A stretch of 64,000 nt of DNA from Marinobacterium zhoushanense (GTDB lineage Bacteria > Pseudomonadota > Gammaproteobacteria > Pseudomonadales > Balneatricaceae): positions 148,530 to 212,529 of the forward strand of contig NZ_BMIJ01000004.1 of assembly GCF_014641945.1 (NCBI RefSeq). Direction: 5' to 3'. The first letter of the stretch is position 1. Each line of letters begins with the position of its first letter. The notes below the pieces were generated by a model. The model worked only from the letters and a program-made list of their open reading frames with translations, searched no databases and had not been told where the DNA came from. This document shows, one piece after another, positions 47,639-56,262 of the stretch. A program made the translations under genes and the position numbers.

Positions 47639-47855
47639 TGCTGGAACCTTCTTATTTACACTTGTTAGAGGTTATAGCGGCCCGGCGAACGCCTACCGCG
47701 CTGCACCGGCATCACCCGTAATCCAGGCACTATTCCGCTATTGACATGGCTACAGTATTGTCCTGCCCCTGTAAGTTGGCTATTTCAATTTCGCCGAAAC
47801 CCTATTAGATTTTGATATAGCACTTAACAAGCACCGATACAGGAGGCGATCTCTG

Positions 47856-49079
47856 ATGCAGCTTGTCATTCCAAACCTGAGACATCTGCGCGTATTTCTG
47901 GAGGTCGCCGACTGCAGAAGCATCAGCCAGGCTGCGCCGAGGGTTTTTCTCTCGCAACCCGCCATTACCCAGGCGATCGCCAAGGTGGAAAAAATGCTTG
48001 GCACGGAACTGTTTGAGCGACACACAGACGGCATGTATCCAACGGCCGCGGGCAAGGTCTGGTATAACCGCATCCAGCGCTGCATCGACTACATTGAGCA
48101 GGGTGCCCGCGACGCCCTGCGCAACAGCCCTGCACGCACGCAAAGCGCACAGACCAACATTCTGCCGATGCTGACCACCACTCAGTTACGCGCACTGATC
48201 GCGGTAACGGAGGCGGAAAACTTCAGCATTGCCAGCCGTAACCTGGGCATATCCCAATCGTCGCTACACCGCGCTGCACGTGAGCTGGAGCAGCTGCTGG
48301 AGGTACGTCTGTTCGAAAAGACCAGCACCGGAATCAGCACCACCAAGGCAGCAAAAGCGCTGGCCCGGGCGGCCAAACTCGGCTTTTCGGAGATCCATCA
48401 GGGGTATTTCGAGATCAGCGCGCTGCAGTTTCGCGAGGTGGGAAAAATCGTCGTCGGCAGCATGCCGCTGGCGCGCACCTCGATCCTGCCCAATGTCATC
48501 AACCGCTTTGCCAAGGAGCATCCGGATGTTGGCATCAACATCGTCGATGCCCCCTACAACGACCTGCTCCACCATCTGCGTCACGGCGATATCGACTTCC
48601 TGATTGGGGCTCTGCGTTTCCCGACACCGGTCGACGATATCGTTCAGGAGCAGCTGTTGGCACCACCGCTGGCGATCGTCGCCCGTCGCGGTCATCCACT
48701 CGAGTACGAGCAGAACCTCGATCTGAAGACGCTCGCACAATATCCCTGGGTCGTACCCCGGAGCGGAGCCCCCACTCGCACATATTTCGATACCCTCTTC
48801 AGCGAGAACGGCATTCCGATTCCTACCGGACTGGTGGAAACCAGTTCGCAAATACTTATTCGCGAACTGCTGCTCGGCAGCGACCGCCTGACACTCATAT
48901 CCAGCCATCAGATAGAGCATGAACGCGCCCTTGGTCTACTTCGAGTGATCCCCTTCGCTCTGAGCCACACAAGACGGCCCATCGGCATTACCATGCGCCG
49001 AAACTGGCAAGCCACGCCAACGCAAAAAGCCTTCCTCGACATGCTGCGTGAGGCTGCGCAGAACTATGCCGACCTCTGA
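47856..49079 (+). CDS. LysR-type regulator with two tandem winged-helix domains, probable lig regulator
   Basis: 407 residues, about 100 longer than a usual LysR protein. The extra length is a second N-terminal DNA-binding domain. The first (about 6-65) has SISQAAPRVFLSQPAITQAI; the second (about 106-165) has NFSIASRNLGISQSSLHRAA. A single effector domain follows (about 190-400). AGGAGG lies before the ATG. It sits between the divergent ligJKUIAB operon and ligC, so it probably activates both in response to a protocatechuate-derived intermediate. The effector is inferred. Confidence 0.9.
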   Translation: MQLVIPNLRHLRVFLEVADCRSISQAAPRVFLSQPAITQAIAKVEKMLGTELFERHTDGMYPTAAGKVWYNRIQRCIDYIEQGARDALRNSPARTQSAQTNILPMLTTTQLRALIAVTEAENFSIASRNLGISQSSLHRAARELEQLLEVRLFEKTSTGISTTKAAKALARAAKLGFSEIHQGYFEISALQFREVGKIVVGSMPLARTSILPNVINRFAKEHPDVGINIVDAPYNDLLHHLRHGDIDFLIGALRFPTPVDDIVQEQLLAPPLAIVARRGHPLEYEQNLDLKTLAQYPWVVPRSGAPTRTYFDTLFSENGIPIPTGLVETSSQILIRELLLGSDRLTLISSHQIEHERALGLLRVIPFALSHTRRPIGITMRRNWQATPTQKAFLDMLREAAQNYADL

Positions 49080-49101
49080 CATCTTGAAAACGGATTTCAA
49101 A

Positions 49102-49130
49102 AATTGAATACCCCAAATGGTTATTCAATT
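49102..49130. promoter_or_regulatory. Long inverted repeat upstream of ligC
   Basis: AATTGAATA (49102-49110) and TATTCAATT (49122-49130) form a perfect 9-bp inverted repeat around 11 bases, which fits a LysR-type site. It lies just after the two-HTH LysR gene and about 180 bp before ligC. Confidence 0.65.
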
Positions 49131-49154
49131 ATCCAACCCGGGTAGCCGGTGCTA

Positions 49155-49163
49155 AATTGAATA
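49155..49163. promoter_or_regulatory. Third half-site of the ligC upstream repeat
   Basis: AATTGAATA occurs again 53 bp (about five helical turns) after the left arm of the inverted repeat. A three-half-site array on one face of the helix fits activation by a LysR tetramer. Confidence 0.55.
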
Positions 49164-49308
49164 CACTGAAAACGAATAGCACTGGCCTTTTTTCTATCCG
49201 TTGACCGGCTCCAGCAGCCTCTCAGCCCAGGAATAGAAGGGCCACGCCCCCTTTTCCCGCTGCGCCGGGTATAAGGTTTAGCGAATCTACATGAATGGAG
49301 AGAGGATA

Positions 49309-50262
49309 ATGAGACTTTGTGTGGCAGGCGCGTCAGGCGCATTCGGCATGAAACATATGGATGCCATCAGCGCAATCGACGGCGCTGAAGTGACCTCTGT
49401 TGTCGGCACCAAAGAGGATGTGATCCGCGAGTTCGCCAAGGAGCGGGGTGTCGGTCACTACACCACCGATCTGGCCGAAGCCCTGGCTCGCGATGATGTT
49501 GACGCGGTGATCCTGGCGACTCCGACCCAGCTGCACGCCTCTCAAGCAATCCAGTGTCTGGAAGCCGGCAAGCACGTCATGGTCGAGATCCCGATGGCGG
49601 ACAATATTGAGGATGCCCGCAAGCTGGTGGAAACCCAGCAGCGTACCGGCCTGGTCGCCATGGCTGGCCACACCCGTCGCTTCAATCCGAGCCATCAGTG
49701 GATCCACAACAAGATCATGGCCGGCGAGCTGAAGGTTCAGCAGATGGACGTTCAGACCTACTTCTTCCGCCGCACCAACAAGAATGCCCTGGGTCAGGCG
49801 CGCTCTTGGACCGATCATCTGCTGTGGCACCATGCCTGCCACACTGTCGACCTGTTCCAGTATCAGACCGGCGAAACCGCCAGCCGGGTTCAGGCACTGG
49901 AGGGGCCGATCCATCCTGAGCTGGGCATCGCCATGGATATGAGCATCGGCATGAAAGTGCCGGGTGGCGCGATCTGCACCCTGTCGCTGTCCTTTAATAA
50001 CGACGGTCCACTAGGCACCTTCTTCCGCTATATCTGCGATAACGGCACTTACATTGCCCGTTACGACGATCTGTTTGACGGCCACGACAACAAGATCGAT
50101 CTGAGCGGAGTGGCGGTATCGAACAATGGCATCGAGCTTCAGGATCGCGAATTTATTGCGGCGATTCGCGAAGGTCGAGAGCCCAATTCCAGCGTTGCGC
50201 AGTGTCTACCGGCAATGGAGACCCTGAACAAACTGGAGCAGTGCCTGCAGGCCAACGCCTGA
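49309..50262 (+). CDS. ligC: 4-carboxy-2-hydroxymuconate-6-semialdehyde dehydrogenase
   Basis: 317 residues from the ATG at 49309 (AGAGG just upstream; an earlier in-frame ATG at 49291 lacks a site). It is a Gfo/Idh/MocA-type NADP enzyme with LCVAGASGAFGMKHMDAI (about 3-20), VILATPTQLHA, GKHVMVEIPMADN and WHHACHTVDLF near residue 175. LigC oxidises the ring-cleavage semialdehyde hemiacetal to 2-pyrone-4,6-dicarboxylate, the substrate of LigI. It is separated from the other lig genes by the regulator and read in the opposite direction. Confidence 0.93.
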   Translation: MRLCVAGASGAFGMKHMDAISAIDGAEVTSVVGTKEDVIREFAKERGVGHYTTDLAEALARDDVDAVILATPTQLHASQAIQCLEAGKHVMVEIPMADNIEDARKLVETQQRTGLVAMAGHTRRFNPSHQWIHNKIMAGELKVQQMDVQTYFFRRTNKNALGQARSWTDHLLWHHACHTVDLFQYQTGETASRVQALEGPIHPELGIAMDMSIGMKVPGGAICTLSLSFNNDGPLGTFFRYICDNGTYIARYDDLFDGHDNKIDLSGVAVSNNGIELQDREFIAAIREGREPNSSVAQCLPAMETLNKLEQCLQANA

Positions 50263-50296
50263 TTCAGCACTGCACCCTTGGGAGCCTCGGCTTCCG

Positions 50297-50322
50297 GAGC
50301 CAGCCTTCCCCCGGGCTGGCTC
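50297..50322 (+). terminator. Hairpin after ligC
   Basis: GAGCCAGCC and GGCTGGCTC form a perfect 9-bp stem around 8 bases, 34 bp after the ligC stop. No T-run follows, so partial read-through into the aldo-keto reductase gene is likely. Confidence 0.5.
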
Positions 50323-50371
50323 AACTACCACCAACAGGGTGACTCGAGCACGCGATACGAGGTCAGAACTG

Positions 50372-51367
50372 ATGGCAACCGCTCTGAACAACTACTTTAA
50401 CAGCCCCGGTATCGGGCTTGGCTGCATGAATCTCTCCCACGCATACGGCTTGCCGCTGGCGGAACCGGAAGCGATCAATGCCCTGCACGCCGCTTTCGAT
50501 ATGGGCTATCGCCACTTCGACACGGCTACCCTGTATGGCGGTGGCAAAAACGAGACACTGCTCGGTAAAGCGCTGAAAGAGAAGCGCAACTCGCTGTTCC
50601 TGGCCAGCAAGTGCGGCATGGCGATCAGTCAGGAGAGCGGCAAGAAGGAGATCGATGGGCGTCCCGACACGCTTAAGGCCCAGTGCGAAGCCAGCCTGCG
50701 CCGCCTGCAAACCGATCATATCGATCTTTACTACCTGCACCGCCTGGATCCGAATGTCGCCATTGAAGAGAGCGTGGGCGCTCTGGCCGACCTTGTAGGC
50801 GAGGGCAAGATCGGTGCTATCGGTCTGTCGGAGGTATCAGCGACTACGCTAGCCCGAGCCCAGACGGAACACCCGATTGCCGCACTGCAGACCGAATATT
50901 CGCTCTGGTCGCGCAATGCCGAGATCGCTGTGCTGGAGGCGTGCAAGAACAGCGGTACCGCATTCGTGGCATTTAGCCCATTGGCACGCGGCTTCCTGGC
51001 CAACGGCCTGCGCGATATCTCGGCACTGGAGCCCAAGGATATCCGCAACAACATGCCCAGGTTCGATGCGGACAACTATCCGCAAAACCTGCAGCTGCTG
51101 GATGAGTACCTGACACTCGCAGAATCCGCTGGCTGTACTCCGGCCCAGATTGCGCTTGCCTGGCTGCAATCACGTGGTGATCACGTCCTACCGATTCCCG
51201 GCACCCGTTATGTGGAGCATATGGAGGAGAACCTGTCGGCGGATACCGTCCGGCTGGACAGCGACACCTTGGCCAAGCTCGATAACCTGATCAACCAGAA
51301 CACCGTTCACGGTCCGCGCTACAGCAGTGCCCAGCAGGCCGAGATCGACACCGAGGAGTTCGCCTGA
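50372..51367 (+). CDS. Aldo-keto reductase
   Basis: 331 residues from the ATG at 50372 (GAGG 9 bp upstream); the frame opens earlier with GTG at 50339. The tetrad is intact: Asp and Tyr in FDTATLYGGGKNE, Lys in LASKCG and His in YYLHRLDPN. The C-terminal cofactor part has PIPGTRYVEHMEENL. It reduces aldehydes or ketones with NADPH in a TIM barrel, and YxGG-type members are close to the Tas/YajO group. Its place in the lig region suggests an aromatic aldehyde or pathway intermediate as substrate, but this is not proved. Confidence 0.85.
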   Translation: MATALNNYFNSPGIGLGCMNLSHAYGLPLAEPEAINALHAAFDMGYRHFDTATLYGGGKNETLLGKALKEKRNSLFLASKCGMAISQESGKKEIDGRPDTLKAQCEASLRRLQTDHIDLYYLHRLDPNVAIEESVGALADLVGEGKIGAIGLSEVSATTLARAQTEHPIAALQTEYSLWSRNAEIAVLEACKNSGTAFVAFSPLARGFLANGLRDISALEPKDIRNNMPRFDADNYPQNLQLLDEYLTLAESAGCTPAQIALAWLQSRGDHVLPIPGTRYVEHMEENLSADTVRLDSDTLAKLDNLINQNTVHGPRYSSAQQAEIDTEEFA

Positions 51368-51457
51368 ACCGACGGCGGCTCTCAAGATAATCGCTAAACA
51401 TCTAATAACGCTAACTAATACAAAAGCAATAACGATAACGACACGAGGCGAACACAA

Positions 51458-52480
51458 ATGAAAAAAGCGCTCAAGGCGGCAGCACTTGGCACCCTGATTT
51501 CAGCAGCGATCAGCGCCCCGGCTCAAGCGGCCGACTACACCCTCCGATTCGCTCACTTCTGGCCGGCGGTATCGTCCGTGCACAAGGATGTATTCGAAGC
51601 CTGGGCGGAGTCGGTCAGCAAAGCGTCTGACGGCCGTATCGAGGTGCAGATCTATCCCGGTGCCACTCTGGCCAAGCCTCCGGCTCAGTATGACGCTGTG
51701 GTCAACGGCATCGCCGACATGACCACCACCGTGCTGGGCTATACCGCCAACCGCTTCCCGCTGACGCAGATCGTCGAACTGCCGGGCGTGGTAAAGGATG
51801 CTCAGCAGGGTTCCTGCGTAGTCCAGAAACTGTATGAAGAGGGGCTGGTTGCCGATGAGTTCAAGGAAACCCATCCTCTGTTCCTGTTTACCCATGGCCA
51901 GGGCCACCTGAACCTGACCGAGAAAGTGGTCAAGGAGCCGTCCGATCTGGCTGGTCTGCGTATTCGTCGCCCTACCGCTGTGGTCGGCAAACTGCTTGAG
52001 GGGTTGGGTGCTCAGCCTGTCGGCATGCCGGCACCGGAGTCCTATCAGGCGATGCAGCGCGGCGTTATCGATGGTGTCGCACTGCCCTGGGAAGGGGTTA
52101 AATCCTTCCGTCTGAACGAGCTGGCCAACACCCATACCGAGGTCGGCGGTCTCTACAGCCTCACCTTCATCGTGACCATGAACAAGCGTGCCTACGACAG
52201 TATGCCGGATGACCTGAAGAAGGTGATCGACGATAACGCCGGCATGGTCTGGGCCAACAAAACCGGTCAGGTATTCGACCGCATCGACGTCGAAGGCCGC
52301 AAGGATGCCGTTGCTGCAGGCCATACCATCGTGAGCATTGAAGGTGGCGCCGAGAACCCGAAATGGAAGCCTGTACTGGATGCAGCGACCGACAGCTACC
52401 TGCAGGAGCTCGAGGACAAGGGGCTGCCGGCACGCGATGTTTATAAGCGTACGCTTGAACTGTCCGCACTGTGTCAGTAA
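51458..52480 (+). CDS. TRAP transporter solute-binding protein, probable aromatic acid receptor
   Basis: 340 residues with a clear signal peptide (MKKALKAAALGTLISAA, cleavage after AQA). The receptor arginine is in LAGLRIRRPTAVVG (about residue 165) and the DctP segment PAPESYQAMQRGVIDGVALP follows. It belongs to the DctP group with a long C-terminus and two or three cysteines (GSCVV, SALCQ). It heads a dctPQM operon next to ligC and the aldo-keto reductase, so protocatechuate, a hydroxybenzoate or a related dicarboxylate is the likely ligand (inferred from position). Confidence 0.88.
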   Translation: MKKALKAAALGTLISAAISAPAQAADYTLRFAHFWPAVSSVHKDVFEAWAESVSKASDGRIEVQIYPGATLAKPPAQYDAVVNGIADMTTTVLGYTANRFPLTQIVELPGVVKDAQQGSCVVQKLYEEGLVADEFKETHPLFLFTHGQGHLNLTEKVVKEPSDLAGLRIRRPTAVVGKLLEGLGAQPVGMPAPESYQAMQRGVIDGVALPWEGVKSFRLNELANTHTEVGGLYSLTFIVTMNKRAYDSMPDDLKKVIDDNAGMVWANKTGQVFDRIDVEGRKDAVAAGHTIVSIEGGAENPKWKPVLDAATDSYLQELEDKGLPARDVYKRTLELSALCQ

Positions 52481-52505
52481 AGCCTCGTTCTAAGCGGAGT
52501 TTGTG

Positions 52506-53018
52506 ATGAAACCGATTACACGCCTGGTGGACGCGGTCAGCTCCTATATGCAGCTGGTCAGTGGCCTGCTGCTCGTGTCGATGATGGTGACGGTCCTCGC
52601 GGACGTCACCTCTCGCGCCCTATTCAGGATGACCGATGGTAGTCTCGATATAACCTTCATTGGAGGCATCGAGCTGGTCAAGTTCGGCCTGCTGTTCACC
52701 GTACTGTTCGCTCTACCCTACTGCGTCGACAAATCCCAGGTCGTGGTCGATCTGTTTACTGAGAAGCTGACAGATCGGAAGAAGGCCTGTTTGGAAAGCA
52801 TCTATTTTGTCGGCTATGCGGTACTGGGAACCGGCATGACGCTGCGCTTTTACCATGCGATCGGTAACGCGGTAATGAGCGGCGAAACCACGCAGGATCT
52901 ATTGATCCCGATGAACTATATCTACGCGCTGACAACCTTCGCTACCGCGGTGCTCGCCATCCGTTCAATACTGGTTGCCAAGCAGCGTCTGTGCACAGCT
53001 ATGGGGTTTAACGCATGA
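52506..53018 (+). CDS. TRAP transporter small membrane subunit (DctQ family)
   Basis: 170 residues from the ATG at 52506; a GTG just before it at 52503 is also possible. Four hydrophobic segments (about 14-36, 48-66, 88-110 and 130-150) give the DctQ topology. The family stretch ELVKFGLLFTVLFALPYC is followed by VVVDLFTEKL. It lies 25 bp after the receptor gene and overlaps dctM by 4 bp (ATGA). Confidence 0.88.
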   Translation: MKPITRLVDAVSSYMQLVSGLLLVSMMVTVLADVTSRALFRMTDGSLDITFIGGIELVKFGLLFTVLFALPYCVDKSQVVVDLFTEKLTDRKKACLESIYFVGYAVLGTGMTLRFYHAIGNAVMSGETTQDLLIPMNYIYALTTFATAVLAIRSILVAKQRLCTAMGFNA

Positions 53019-54301
53019 GCTCATCAATGATAGGACTGGTCTGCATCGGACTGATGCTGGTCATGATGGCCCTGCGCGCACCTATCGCGCTGTCGATGGC
53101 AGCCATCGGATTTTTCGGCTTCGCCTGGATCATCGCCTTTGATCCGGCCATGGCGATACTGGAGAGCGGTCCGTTCGAGACCCTCTCCAACTACAGTTTC
53201 AGCCCGATCCCGATGTTTATCATGATGGGTGTATTCGCCTCTCGTGCAAAAATGTCAGATCAGCTGTTCTCCGGTGCTCGAACGTTGTTCGGCGCCTGGC
53301 GCGGCGGTATCGCCCTGTCGGCGATCCTCTCCTGCGGTATCTTCTCCGCCATCTCCGGCTCATCCGTTGCGACGGCGGCCAGCATGTCGCGAGTTGCCCT
53401 GCCGGAGATGAAAAAGCACGGCTATGCCGACTCTCTGGCCACCGGTACGCTGGCTGCCGGCGGCACCCTGGGCATCATGATTCCGCCTTCGATTGCATTG
53501 CTGCTCTACGCACTGATCACCGAACAGTCGGTGGGCGACATGTTCATCGCCGGCCTCATTCCGGGATTGCTGGGCCTGGTGCTCTACTGCGTCACAATCA
53601 GCATTATGGTGAAGTGGAAGCCGGAGTTGGCCACCCCCGGCGAGGCCACCAACTTCAAGGAGAAGCTGGTCGGCCTCAAGGGGCTGATACCGTTCACCGG
53701 TGTCTTCGTGATCATCATCGGCGGCATCTATACCGGCCTGTTCACACCGACCGAAGCTGCGGCCATCGGCGCCTTTGCAACGCTGGTGATCGCCATCGTG
53801 CGCGGCATGAACCTGGAACAGTTCCGTGAGTCATTGCAGGAGACCCTGGTTACCTCAACCATGATCTTCTTCATGATTATCGGCGCAGAGATATTTGGCT
53901 ACTTCCTTAGCGTATCGCGGATCTCGTTCGAGCTGGTGAGCTTTGTCGACAGCCTGCACATGACCCCCTTTGCGATACTGATCAGTGTACTGATCCTGTT
54001 CATGCTGCTGGGATGCGTCATGGACAGTATCGCCATGCTGCTGCTGACGGTCCCGGTTGTCTATCCGCTGATCGAAGCGGCGGGCTTTGACCCTGTGTGG
54101 TTCGGTATAATTGCCGTTATCACCGTGGAACTGGGGTTGATCACACCGCCGGTAGGGATGAACGTCTTCGTTATCAAGGCGTTTGCGCCCGATATCTCGA
54201 TCGGCTCGATCTACAAAGGGGTAATGCCCTTCGTCGTCTCCGATATCGTGCGCCTGGCACTGATCATCGCCTTCCCGATTCTGGCGCTGGGGCTGGTCTA
54301 A
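53015..54301 (+). CDS. TRAP transporter large membrane subunit (DctM family)
   Basis: 428 residues with the DctM hallmarks: GIFSAISGSSVATAASMSRVA, GTLAAGGTLGIMIPPSIALLLYA, GCVMDSIAMLLLTVPVVYP and GLITPPVGMNVFVIKA. About 12 membrane segments are predicted. Together with the DctQ subunit it forms the sodium-driven channel for the ligand bound by the receptor gene upstream. It overlaps dctQ. A GC-rich hairpin separates it from the AraC regulator gene. Confidence 0.93.
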   Translation: MSSSMIGLVCIGLMLVMMALRAPIALSMAAIGFFGFAWIIAFDPAMAILESGPFETLSNYSFSPIPMFIMMGVFASRAKMSDQLFSGARTLFGAWRGGIALSAILSCGIFSAISGSSVATAASMSRVALPEMKKHGYADSLATGTLAAGGTLGIMIPPSIALLLYALITEQSVGDMFIAGLIPGLLGLVLYCVTISIMVKWKPELATPGEATNFKEKLVGLKGLIPFTGVFVIIIGGIYTGLFTPTEAAAIGAFATLVIAIVRGMNLEQFRESLQETLVTSTMIFFMIIGAEIFGYFLSVSRISFELVSFVDSLHMTPFAILISVLILFMLLGCVMDSIAMLLLTVPVVYPLIEAAGFDPVWFGIIAVITVELGLITPPVGMNVFVIKAFAPDISIGSIYKGVMPFVVSDIVRLALIIAFPILALGLV

Positions 54302-54317
54302 GCCCAGCTTGAGAGCC

Positions 54318-54343
54318 GGCCGGGCGTCCACCGACGCCCGGCC
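54318..54343 (+). terminator. Hairpin between dctM and araC-type gene
   Basis: GGCCGGGCGTC-CACC-GACGCCCGGCC is a perfect 11-bp stem 17 bp after the dctM stop. Without a T-run it could be a Rho-assisted stop or an mRNA stabiliser, so the AraC gene may still be partly cotranscribed. Confidence 0.55.
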
Positions 54344-54362
54344 CATCGACAGGTTGAAGCGG

Positions 54363-55274
54363 ATGAAAGCAACGGCGATAGGTAAACGCTCCTCCCGAGG
54401 AATCTCCAACTACGCGTTGTACAGCGAAGCGCAGTCGGCGGACGACCCGGAATTCATCCATATCGAGGATATCCGCAGTCGCGCACGCCTGTTCGACTGG
54501 ACCATCAACATCCATGTTCATCCGCGCATGTACCAGCTGATCTACGTGCGTAGCGGCCATGTCCGTATCCATATAGACGGCGAAGAGCGGACCGAACAAG
54601 CCCCCTGCATCATCACCATCCCGCCATCGGTGGTGCACGGCTTCGAGTTCGGCCAGGAGAACACCAACGGCTCGGTAATCACCGTCTCCCAGCTCGTCCT
54701 GCTGGATGAGCAGTTCCAACGGGATTTTCCCTTCGGCGACGAAATTCTGCGCACTGCCCAGGTGTTGTCACTCAAGCGCCATCCCGAAGATACCCGGGTC
54801 ATCGAACAGATCATAGCCCAGCTGGAAGAGGAGTACCGGGACAGCCGTACCGGCAAGAAGCAGATGTTCGAGTGGCTGCTCTACGCGCTGCTGTTAAAGG
54901 TGGGGCGCCGGCTCCATGCCAGCCATCGAACCCGGGAAGAGGATCATTACGAGCAGCTTTACCGTCGTTTGAGTCAGCTGGTCGAGCAGCACTACCGGGA
55001 GCACAAACCGGCAACCTTCTATGCGGAACAACTGCATACCACGACCACCTCTTTAAACCGCGCCTGTTCGGCAGTCGCCGGTAAAAATGTCAGCGAGCTG
55101 CTGCACGACCGCCTGACGCTCGAAGCGCAGCGGATGCTGATCTACTCCTCTGTCCCCGTGTCACTGATCGCCTATGACCTGGGCTTCGGCGACCCGGCTT
55201 ATTTTTCGCGCTTTTTCAAACGGCGAACCGGCGTGGCGCCCAGCAGCTTTCGCGAGATGCGCGACCGAGGCTGA
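54363..55274 (+). CDS. AraC-family regulator, PobC/HpaA type
   Basis: 303 residues from the ATG at 54363 (AGG upstream); the frame opens earlier with a TTG. An N-terminal cupin-like effector domain (about 10-140) has NIHVHPRMYQLIYVRSGHVRIHI. A C-terminal double helix-turn-helix domain (about 200-300) ends with the AraC signature YDLGFGDPAYFSRFFKRRTGVAPSSFR. PobC/HpaA-type proteins activate genes for hydroxybenzoate or hydroxyphenylacetate breakdown. It lies downstream of the TRAP genes, so it probably responds to an aromatic acid and controls uptake or a feeder pathway. Confidence 0.88.
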   Translation: MKATAIGKRSSRGISNYALYSEAQSADDPEFIHIEDIRSRARLFDWTINIHVHPRMYQLIYVRSGHVRIHIDGEERTEQAPCIITIPPSVVHGFEFGQENTNGSVITVSQLVLLDEQFQRDFPFGDEILRTAQVLSLKRHPEDTRVIEQIIAQLEEEYRDSRTGKKQMFEWLLYALLLKVGRRLHASHRTREEDHYEQLYRRLSQLVEQHYREHKPATFYAEQLHTTTTSLNRACSAVAGKNVSELLHDRLTLEAQRMLIYSSVPVSLIAYDLGFGDPAYFSRFFKRRTGVAPSSFREMRDRG

Positions 55275-55313
55275 ATCAAACCTTGCATTATCGGGATGCT
55301 TAAGGCCAAATAC

Positions 55314-55326
55314 TGAACATCGTTCA
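55314..55326. promoter_or_regulatory. GAAC-N3-GTTC palindrome before the iclR gene
   Basis: TGAAC-ATC-GTTCA is a perfect 5-bp inverted repeat centred about 29 bp before the iclR start. The core recurs at 59058-59068 in another promoter region of the same cluster, which suggests an IclR operator. Confidence 0.6.
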
Positions 55327-55348
55327 ATTTTGCACGGATAATTCGTTC

Positions 55349-56140
55349 ATGGCTACCAGCCTACTGCAAAGGGCCCTCAACGCGCTCGAACTGCTCTCCA
55401 CCGCACCCGGTGGCCTGACGCTCGGCGAACTGTCACAACAACTCCCAATGCCCAAGGCAGGTGCCAAACGTCTGCTGAATGAGCTGGAGCAGCTGGGATA
55501 TGTTGTCTATGACAACCGCTATGACCGCTACCTGCTGACCACTCGATTATCCGCCTTGGCGATGCGTTATTTGGCTGACCGAGGCGCCAATGATGTGGCT
55601 CAGCCCCATCTGGATAAACTCGCTGCCGAGTGCGGAGAACTGGTACGCCTGGCGGTGGCCGAGGGCCCGGGCCTGAGCTTCGTGGCCAAGGCCCAGGGGA
55701 TGCGAGCCGGACTTCGTTACGACCCGGAACCCTACGAGAGGGTGCCGCTCTACTGCACCGCCACCGCCTTCGCCTGGTTGTCCGCTTTCGACGATGACGA
55801 GGCACTGGCAAAAATTGCAGCAGACGGCCCAATGGATAGCACCCTGCGAGGCCCCAACCTGCCGGCCAGCCCCGCTGAGATCCTGCCCTACCTGCATAAA
55901 ACACGCGAACAGGGCTACTGCTACGTCTGCGATATGTCGGCTCCGGGAATGGCTGCGCTTGCAGTGCCGCTGTTCGATCGCGCCGGATCGCATTGCATAG
56001 GCTCGCTGGTGATCGGTGCGCCTACGGCCCGACTGGCTGAAGATCAGGTCCACCTGCATCTGCATGCACTTAAAGAGAGCGCGTATAACCTGAGTCAGCT
56101 CAGCCATCTGTCGGAGTATTTGCGCCATGCGCCGCTATAG
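55349..56140 (+). CDS. IclR-family transcriptional regulator
   Basis: 263 residues. An N-terminal winged helix (about 5-65) has GLTLGELSQQLPMPKAGAKRLLNELEQLG. The IclR effector domain (about 80-250) has VPLYCTATAFAWLSAF, GYCYVCDMSAPGMAALAVPLFD and IGSLVIGAPTARL. Relatives such as PcaR, PobR and CatR sense aromatic or hydroaromatic acids. It sits between the TRAP/AraC genes and the flavoprotein cluster. The shared palindrome before its own start and in the divergent promoter at 59.06 kb points to control of that cluster. Confidence 0.9.
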   Translation: MATSLLQRALNALELLSTAPGGLTLGELSQQLPMPKAGAKRLLNELEQLGYVVYDNRYDRYLLTTRLSALAMRYLADRGANDVAQPHLDKLAAECGELVRLAVAEGPGLSFVAKAQGMRAGLRYDPEPYERVPLYCTATAFAWLSAFDDDEALAKIAADGPMDSTLRGPNLPASPAEILPYLHKTREQGYCYVCDMSAPGMAALAVPLFDRAGSHCIGSLVIGAPTARLAEDQVHLHLHALKESAYNLSQLSHLSEYLRHAPL

Positions 56141-56166
56141 TCACCGCTGAGTTCTCACCGATACGA

Positions 56167-56193
56167 TAAAAAAAGCGCGCCAAAAGGGCGCGC
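56167..56193 (-). terminator. Terminator after the first KstD-like gene
   Basis: GCGCGCC-AAAAG-GGCGCGC is a 7-bp stem followed on the minus strand by a run of seven T, a good intrinsic terminator. It also separates the converging iclR gene. Confidence 0.85.
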
Positions 56194-56262
56194 CAAAGGT
56201 GATACCCGACACAGCATGTAAGGCCGGGCATAACGGAGGGCCTCCCCTCCTGTGCCAAGCGA

